Made by a program: the position numbers and the translations under genes
Notes under the pieces: generated by a model
What the model was told of the DNA's origin: nothing
What the model saw: only the letters and a program-made list of their open reading frames with translations
The model's database searches: none
Assembly (NCBI GenBank): GCA_017893485.1
Contig: CM030365.1
Coordinates: 45,440,458-45,504,457 of the forward strand
Source: Hemerocallis citrina
Taxonomy: Eukaryota; Streptophyta; Magnoliopsida; Asparagales; Asphodelaceae
Direction: 5' to 3'
Length of the DNA: 64,000 nucleotides
In this document: piece after piece, positions 56,881 through 64,000 of the stretch
How the letters are laid out: each line of letters begins with the position of its first letter
Position numbering within the stretch: the first letter of the stretch is position 1

Positions 56881-58209
56881 ATATATTCATATACAAACAA
56901 GATGAATGAATGAAAATATCAATGTGAGTAAATTAACAAAGAAATGAAGTGATTATAATGAAAGATTTATTTTGTGTTGATGATTGAGTTGCGAATCTCT
57001 AGGAGTTGAGTGGGAGTCCTGTGAACTGGCAGATGAGATTTTGTTGATTTAGACCAGTTGGGTCTTGGGGGTAGTTGTTGCGAAATTAAGTCCGGCAGGA
57101 TGCACTAACTCTAGAGATGAGGAATTTGTGTTTAATAATAAGCAACTTAAGAACAGGCACTAGTGGAAATGTGATGGAACTTGGGAAACGTAAGTATATA
57201 CTCTTGGTTTTGTTAGTCCAACGGATGCGTTCCAGGACAGTTTGTTGTTCTGTCTCCAGAGGATATTTGTATGTTTGCATGTGGAGGATCTGTAGGCCTA
57301 TTCACGGAGCATGCAGGGTGCATTCAAGTGTCGAGGTTTGGTGGGCCTATTCACTGGATGTACCCGGTGTATCTGCACGTCGAGGGCCTCGCAAGCCTAT
57401 TCGTGGGGTACACGGTTGGGAGGTGATTCTCCGGTTGTTGAGGTATTCTTACATGATGCTTGCGCGTCGAGGGCTATGATGCCTATTCGTGGAGTATTCT
57501 GGATCTTGTTTCCATCACCGTAGTAGGATTAGTTGCATAACGAGGGATCTAAGCATATAATGTGGAGAACGATAAGGTCTTGCACTGGACCTACGTATTG
57601 TGGGATGCATAGAATCCGACAAGTATACATTAGAGAGTCGATATATAGCATTGATGTTTTTTGACTTGGTTTTATGCATGTTTTTTTCTATTTTTCTACA
57701 CTTGACACTTAGTCTAGTTTCATTTGGTGTTTTCATGTCCTACTATTTACTATCTCATATTCCTTGATGTTTTCATATTTATTTATTGTTATTTCTTATC
57801 ATTTATTCTTGCTGTCGATACATGTTGTTTATGACTCTATGCCTTATGTTTTATTTATGTTGCATTTATTTGTATGTCACTCACACTGTTATGGCTGACC
57901 CCTGTAGTTTTGGGGGTTAGAGCTATCTCTAACCTCATGTTTTACAGGTAGGTACCTTTAACTTGGGATTTGGATGCTTGTGGTAGAATGATTTATGTCT
58001 TATGTAAATTGTAAACAAATGTGTTGTAATAGAAAGAAACTGGAATTCAAGGTGTTTTATTTTCTGCTGTACTTTTTAAATAATTGATGTAATAAAAAGT
58101 TTTAATTTTTTCCTGTATTTGGTTGCTATGTTTATGGTTACATTGAAGTTGATTCTGGAATTGTGCCACGTATTTCTAAGATATTATATTGGAAATCCGG
58201 GGCGCTGCA

Positions 58210-59340
58210 CTTTCATCCTCAATGCTCGAATAATCCATCTTTCGGGAACAAACAAAAGAATACAAGTGAGGAAGGACCGAAGAAGTTTTAGAAAGACAGT
58301 GCAGCTCAACGCCGTCCTCCTCCAGCACCATGCTTCGACAACACCATGCTTCGACAAGTTCACTTCTCCTAATTCAAGTGTATCGGCCCTCCTCATAGAA
58401 GTAGAAAAGGATGGAATAATTGGCCCCCCCCCCCCCCAAGATGACCATAACCAACAAGAGAAGAGACAAGAACAAGTGGTGCACATTTTATTGAGACCAT
58501 GGACACACCATTGACAGTTACCGAGCACTCAAAGAAGAACTTGAATGACTGATTTGCCAGGGCTATTACTCCCAATTTCATCCAGCAAATGAAAAACGCC
58601 AAAAACCCTCCGGCACGAGGTGCTAGTAATCATTAAGAGAAGCCCTCAGAATCACAAGACTCAGAGCACATGGAAGTATTCCACTCTATCCATGGAGGAT
58701 CGATAAGGGAAGATTCGAATGCCTCCCATAAAGCGTTTGTTAATGAGGTAAACTCAGTACATAACTTCCTGCCTGCCAAGAGCCTAGGAGTTCCTGTGTC
58801 TTTCTCTGATAAAGATCTACTGGGTGTCAGGACGCCTCATTGCACATCATGAGGCACATCGCAAAGTACATCATTGCTTATAAGCAGTTGCATGGCACAT
58901 CAGGTGGTACGATGCATCCATGTAGACAACGACAGCTCTGTGAACATTCTCTTCTTGAATGCAACGACGATCTCAAGTTTTCCGGAGACCGACTCATGCC
59001 TGCTGGATACACACTCCACGGGTTCTCTGGTGCCCCCATTTTGTTTGAAGGAATCATCACACTAGATGTGACAGCGGGAAAGACTCTAGCCACAAGAATG
59101 GAAGCACTGGACTTTATGGTAGTCAACATCGGAGCTGCATACAACGCAATATTTGGCCGTCTAGGCCTGGTGGCCTTTCGTGCAGTTACTTTCGCCTACC
59201 ACATGAAAATAAAATTAACAACAATTTCAGGCGTATGCCATGTTGAAGGGAGCCAACAGGCAGCACGAGCATGCTACATTGCCACAATGGGGGGCTCAGT
59301 TCTCTCCCTCGATACCAAAGATCTACCGCCATAAAGTAGT
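58210..59340 (+). pseudogene. Tat-like gag end and aspartic protease
   Basis: After the CTTTC duplication the Tat-like sequence resumes. The C-rich stretch at 58424-58437 (14 C) shifts frames. The protease is readable in two frames: VDNDSSVNILFLNA (58915-58960; usual D-N-G, Gly replaced by Asp), then LHGFSGAPILFEGIITLDV, AAYNAIFGRLGL and YHMKIKLTTISGVCHVEGSQ (59010-59250). This is the retropepsin of Tat/Ogre elements. Inactive through the active-site change and frameshift. Confidence 0.8.
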
Positions 59341-60155
59341 GACAACAACTTTAAGCCTGTAAACAAGCTTGAAGCTAATGCCCTATACAATCATGCCAAG
59401 AACTTCCAAGACTGCGAATTCTTCTTCCACCAGGTCCAAATTCGTCCTCAACAGATATAGTAATAAACCTAAATCCCCACCCGAAACCACTCCGCTCATT
59501 CGACAGAAAGAAACAGTCCTGCTTAAACACATTGGCGAACCTGAAGATCTCTCATTCTCCTTTCAGAACAAGGGGAGGTTCGCTCCAGAACAAGAAGTCC
59601 ATACAAAGTCTACCAAGTTCACATAATGACTCATCAATTTGAAGACCGGGGGCCAAGGAAATGTCGGTAGAGACTTGAAATGAGGTACACCCCAATGAAA
59701 TTCAACAAGGGTGCTTAAGTCCCCCTCCTCTATATATCTTCAATATTTTCTAACGAAGACCGTTTTCCCTACTGATCAATGCATGTAATAAATGCCAGCC
59801 ACTAGAGCAGTCATTTAGTGTTCAATAACAATCACCGCATGTAATAAGGGTCAACCACTAGAGGAACAACTTTGTTTATTTTTCAACAAAATTTGCCATT
59901 TATCTTTTCAAAGATCTTCTACAATTCTCTGGATGCAAAAAAAGAGTTAAATGCCAAGCATACTCTTAAAACAGCACTAAAAATTCATTGGAGGACTCAT
60001 ACAGCTAGTTTAGAGTTCAACTCTTCCCTAGAGTTGCTCCTACAACTAGATAAACACAATACAGCAAGTTTGGAGTCCAACTCTTCCCAAGAATTTCTCC
60101 AACAACTAGCTAAACACAATATAGAAATTTTGGAGTCAAACTCTTCCCTAGAATC
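59341..60155 (+). pseudogene. Tat-like region downstream of protease, with 60-bp repeats
   Basis: No RT motif is recognisable. Phrases such as KLEANALYNHAKN suggest residual coding at 59360-59460. From 60001 there are two full copies and one partial copy of a 60-bp repeat; in one frame (59872-60192) each gives a 20-residue unit of the form LESNSS-E-LQQL-KHN. The third copy is cut by the LTR starting at 60156. Confidence 0.5.
60001..60155 (+). repeat. 60-bp tandem repeat, about 2.6 copies
   Basis: Copies start at 60001, 60061 and 60121, aligned on GAGT.CAACTCTTCCC and AACACAATA. Period is exactly 60 bp, a multiple of three, so the frame is kept. Confidence 0.9.
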
Positions 60156-63100
60156 TGTAACGACCCCAATTTTTATAAATACGTATATATGATTTATTAA
60201 GCACAAAAAACTATATTTTTATTTTGAATGAAACTAATGGTAAAAAATTATTTCATCTGTTTTCAACTAGACCTGTACTAACCCATATGAACCCAAATTG
60301 ACCTAACTTGGATTGTACACTTGTGGTGTAGCTTGGCATGAACCCAAAAAAAACAAAAATAAAATTAAAAATAAAAATGAAATACGCATGCATGTAGCCG
60401 GCCAACATGGATGGAGGGAAAAGTGGAGGTTTTGGTTTGGTTCAAATTGGAATCTAAGGTTTCCTTGGAACTACAAAGGAATACTTGAGTATTGACAGAC
60501 CCTAAGCATCAACCCACTCTCACACTCCACCTCCATTCTCTCCCAATGTAGCCTTCACACACTCTCTCTCTAATCCCGGCCAAGACCGCCCCCCCCCCCC
60601 CCCCACTCTATTTACCCCCTTATACAAACCCTAATGCCATTTCCTCATTTCTACTCCAACCTTGATAATTTTCTCCATTCCAAACCACTCTCAATTCCCC
60701 TCCTACACCCTAGCTGCTGCCTAAGAGTCAAGGAGCAAGGAGGAGGATAGATTGGAGCTTCATGCAAGAAGGGCAAACAAAGCTAGGAGTTTTAAGTTAA
60801 GAGGCAAATTTCTATATTCGGCAAGGTGGGTGTTTCGAAACCTTTGCAGTGTTAAATTTTTGTGCGGTGAAATTGTGATGTAGTCTTGACAGCATAAGAA
60901 GTCATGAAATATGTAATTAAGTGGTAGAAATTCATTGCATGCTAGTTTATTAGTGGAAGACTAGATAAAAACAAAGTAAAAAAGGTCAGAAAAGTGTGCT
61001 AGGTTTGGATGCTATAACTCAAAAATTACTTGGAGTTTGAAGTTAAAATTTTAAATGTAGAATCTTATGAATGATATAAGCCTTCTTCAAAATTTCATAT
61101 GTTTTGGAATTAAACTGATATTTTAATTAAATACGAGCTTGAACTCTGACTGTACAGAAAATAAACTTTGCTTATGTTCGGACTATGATTTTCCAAAGCT
61201 CATAATTCTGTAACTACTTAAGAACTTTCACTGAAATTTTAGTATGTGCTTCTAGTATGTGTTAAGTGGTTGAATATAAAATTTTATAATTTTTGGACAT
61301 TGTTTACTATTTTTATAAACTCTGAAACTTATCGCTTTTCTGAAAAGAAAAGCCAAAGTGAAGATGATCTGTTCTATTTTTAGCTAATCTTCAAGAAGTC
61401 ATAAATTGAAAAATACTTGATAGAATAACTTAAAATTTTATTATGTTCTGTTACCATGTATTTAGAACGTATTTTTCAAATTTTATGAAGTTTACAGATC
61501 ATTTGATATTTTTAAGTATTTTTATGTTAGCAATGGTTAGTTGTTGCTCTGTTCTTGAAATAATTTCCTGCATGTTGAAGAATGACTTATTTGACCACTT
61601 TAATGATATAAATTGAAGAAGTATGTAACTAGAAAGTTGTAGTAGACACATTGGTCTTTCTGAAATGTATAAGAACTGATCATTTGGATCAGTATACGAA
61701 TTATAATGAATTTTGCAAGTGACAACAGAAACACACATATTCATAAAGCTCACTGTTTTGCACTATGCCTAAGAGATTGAGTTTGAATTTGTAAAATCTG
61801 AGTTTTAAGTTTCTGTTGTGGGTCATAAATAATGTCGTGGATGTGGGAATGAGTTAGGACTTAAATTATCTAAAGTTTCATGCAATGAGTAGCTCATGTG
61901 TGCTTGTAGACCTACAATATAAACATGTTTGTTCACTATTTTGAAGTATGAATTGTGATTGATATTTATGTATTATTGTTGATCACTTTGGGATGAGATT
62001 CATGCCCAATTTGTGCTTGTGCTTGAGTAGAAGCATGGGGAGCACCCGATTGCGTTTCTTTGAAGAAACGGGACCTGAATGACCACGTTTTGGCATGAAC
62101 GCCAATGGTATGCTTGCTGTTTGGAAATGTGATTTTCCATTTTTAGAGCTCTTTAGCACTCTTTGAGTATTCTTGGTGTGTTATTCCTAGGTAGTGTCTT
62201 GTTTAGCTACATTGGTTGAGTTTGAGACTCTAGGATTAAGTCATGTTGGCATATCTAGACGGGTAGAGTAGGAGCCCGTGTTGCATCAAGCGTGTTGAAG
62301 GAAATGACTCATTCGCCGATGTACTCACTGTTCATGGAAGGATTCCATGGTTGTGTTTGGTACTACCACTTGTCGAGGACCGTGGAGTGTGAAGGTTAGC
62401 AGGAGCTACGTGTTGGTCGGGCCGAGGTTGCGATCGAACTCCAAGCGTAGATGGCGGTTACGACGATCGATGGAGTTGGTTCGTCGTCGATTCGGGCCAA
62501 GTGTGGGCCGAGGTGGGCCGACCCACGTGCAGGATTTAAGGGCTAGTTTGAGTCCTATTGTAGGATGGGTTAGATTCTATTAATGAAAATGATAATCAAC
62601 TAGAAAATGGTCTACATGTAGAACTTAACTAGTTGTTCATAATTAAAAAAAGTTGTTTACTAAGCTAGGACTTGAAAGTGGATTGATCTCCTAACTAGAA
62701 GAGACTATACTCGCCTAATAATTCACAATGAGTTAATGGAAAAGGATTAGAGATTGATTAGAGTCTTGGGATTCAGATTATCAGAAGATCAGGTAAAAAG
62801 CTAGTAATCATATAATTAACCTCATTCTTAATCTTGGTCTTAGAGTGGTTAGCTTTTGTACCATGGGTTTATGGTGTTGTAGGATTAGTTCAAGTCATTG
62901 TTGAATGTAAGTACAGGCACTCGTGGGTGGTGTTTGCTTGTCAGGGGGATGCGTGGCGTCTTCACAGCTGGCCGAGTCCTAGGTTCTTTTAATGCGATAA
63001 GGGACATAGGGACTGCCATGTGAGTGAATTCTTTGGGGCTCTATTGTCTTCGGCGTGAGTGCCTTTATGACCATAACAAAATTTGAAGAGGTTTGGAGTG

Positions 63101-63440
63101 GTGACAGCATCTCGACTACAAGTTCTGGTCTAGTGTAAGGATGAGTGCAGCGGAGAGTTGGGGAAACCTTAATATCCGTCAGGTCCTATGTTGACCAATG
63201 CAGGCAGAGGACATAGAGACTGCCATGTGAGTAAACTCTTAGGGCCTTTAAATAACATTCTCGACAGGGAACACTAGTGCCCGTACATCAGCTTTTGGTG
63301 AGGTCCGGGGATGCGGAATTATCGCGACCTACTATGGGTTTTAGCAGCGACGAAGTAAGCCGTGCGACTGTGACCCTGGGCGTTGTGGGCAAAAACACAA
63401 GGATTGGACACCACTGGCACGACATCGACTAGAATAAGCC
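60156..63440 (+). mobile_element. Partial Gypsy LTR
   Basis: Starts TGTAACGACCCCAATTTTTA at 60156, interrupting the 60-bp repeat. A C-rich leader-like part with a 16-base poly-C run (60589-60604) is followed by AT-rich LTR sequence; a GC-rich patch lies at 62380-62540 and GTACAGGCACTCGTGG at about 62910 parallels other LTRs here. No matching end (...GGTCGTTACA) is visible, so it is truncated or recombined before the integrase tail near 63440. No gene. Confidence 0.5.
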
Positions 63441-63489
63441 TCTTGTTGAATTTCAAGGACGACATTCTTTTTGTTAGTTGGGTAAGATT
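63441..63489 (+). pseudogene. Last codons of a Gypsy pol and polypurine tract
   Basis: LLNFKDDILF fits the usual end of plant Ty3 pol, followed by AGTTGGGTAAGATT just before an LTR start. Only the extreme 3' end remains. Confidence 0.5.
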
Positions 63490-64000
63490 TGTAACTCATG
63501 TATCCAATTTTTTATATTTTGTAATGTATTTATTTTCTCCCATGTATCCTATCTGTTTGTACTCTTTCTCTTTCTTGAACCGTGTATTTGTTCTTCTTTT
63601 CCTTTATATTTTCATCTTTTGTTTGTCAGCTGTGATTTGACATTTTTTTATTCATTTGTCTGCCAATTATTCTGTCTCTGGATGATTTATTGTTTCTGAT
63701 CTATTGCATTTCATGGCCTAATTGCTATTTATGGTTTCCTGCAATATTGGATCTGGTTTCTACCCAATCTACCCTAATTGAACCCTTCTACCCATCCTAT
63801 TGGATCCTAACCCATTACCCAATACTCTCTACATTGACCCAGTCTTCCCCATATATTTCTTCATCTATGTATCTGCCTAACAAGCAGATCACGTTCTTCC
63901 TTATCTTCTCTTGATTTTCTCAAAATCTTGCTTGCCAAATCTTTTTATTAAACCCCCCCCCCCAAAAAAAATTTCTTACTCCTATCTAAAATTTCTATCT
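63490..64000 (+). mobile_element. Start of a Gypsy LTR, cut by the window end
   Basis: TGTAACTCATG after GGGTAAGATT parallels the LTR start at 2019. It continues C/T-rich with an 11-base poly-C/poly-A junction at 63953-63971. Open frames (63383-63914) are T-rich and unsupported. Confidence 0.5.

Larger units (their letters stand above)
46599..58209 (+). mobile_element. Solo Gypsy LTR interrupted by the Athila-like element
   Basis: Begins TGTAATACCCCAAAATTTTA and ends GGGGCGCTGCA, with a perfect CTTTC target duplication (46594-46598 and 58210-58214). The ends are homologous to the chromovirus LTR. No internal coding region belongs to it, so it is a solo LTR left by LTR-LTR recombination. Without the nested element it is about 5.1 kb. 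The right part (53558-58209) contains a poly-C run, two MITEs and a degenerate CTGCATATG-rich repeat; 56890-58200 is leader-like LTR sequence without genes. Confidence 0.85.
35011..60155 (+). mobile_element. Old Tat/Ogre-like Gypsy element, split by nested insertions
   Basis: Fragments in order: LTR and primer site (35011-35562), gag (35563-36356, resuming at 46052-46598), end of gag and protease (58210-59340), and a repeat-bearing region (59341-60155). The breaks coincide with target duplications of the chromovirus (CTCAT/CTTAT) and the solo LTR (CTTTC). RT, RNase H and integrase are not recognisable, and a 3' LTR is not seen before the next LTR starts at 60156. Confidence 0.65.

Overview
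This window looks like nuclear heterochromatin of a flowering plant. It is AT-rich and consists almost entirely of LTR retrotransposons at different stages of decay, nested in one another, with MITEs, one Helitron-like insertion and many microsatellites. I found no convincing host gene. The plant assignment rests on Ty3/Gypsy chromoviruses whose integrase tails match plant types, Athila/Tat-type elements with their typical primer sites, Ty1/Copia polyproteins, and a fragment matching plant initiator tRNA-Met.

Layout. 1-1067: minus-strand tail of a chromovirus (LTR plus integrase C-terminus). 1077-8187: plus-strand Ty3/Gypsy material, with a primer-binding site, a coding-free TC-rich internal domain carrying a tRNA-iMet fragment, a 4-kb LTR, then a decayed gag-protease-RT piece with two intron-like insertions. 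8188-10540: minus-strand LTR and integrase tail of the same LTR family. 10541-17307: a very long minus-strand LTR-like unit filled with microsatellites and a Helitron-like element. 17308-18497: a LINE scrap and unassigned DNA. 18498-25390: a complete Ty1/Copia element (minus) with an uninterrupted 1344-codon polyprotein and near-identical LTRs. 26384-33011: a decayed second Copia (minus) inside an older Copia-like sequence whose LTR lies at 33908-35010. 35011-60155: an old Tat/Ogre-like element opened by two later insertions. These are a chromovirus (36357-46051) and a solo LTR (46599-58209); the solo LTR is itself opened by a young Athila-like non-autonomous element (47040-53552) and two MITEs. 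60156-64000: two further partial Gypsy LTRs.

Five insertions are bounded by target-site duplications I could read: TTTTA (Copia 1), CTTCC (Copia 2), CTCAT/CTTAT (chromovirus), CTTTC (solo LTR) and TTTCC (Athila-like). This fixes the order of events: Tat-like first, then chromovirus and solo LTR, then the Athila-like element.

The observations most worth following are: intron-like insertions in two different Ty3 elements, one at the same gag-protease position and phase in both; a Copia element whose primer-site position is complementary to its own LTR rather than to a tRNA; paired GTCGAC palindromes about 21 bp apart shared by two unrelated retrotransposons; and a 5' tRNA-iMet fragment close to a primer site for the same tRNA.
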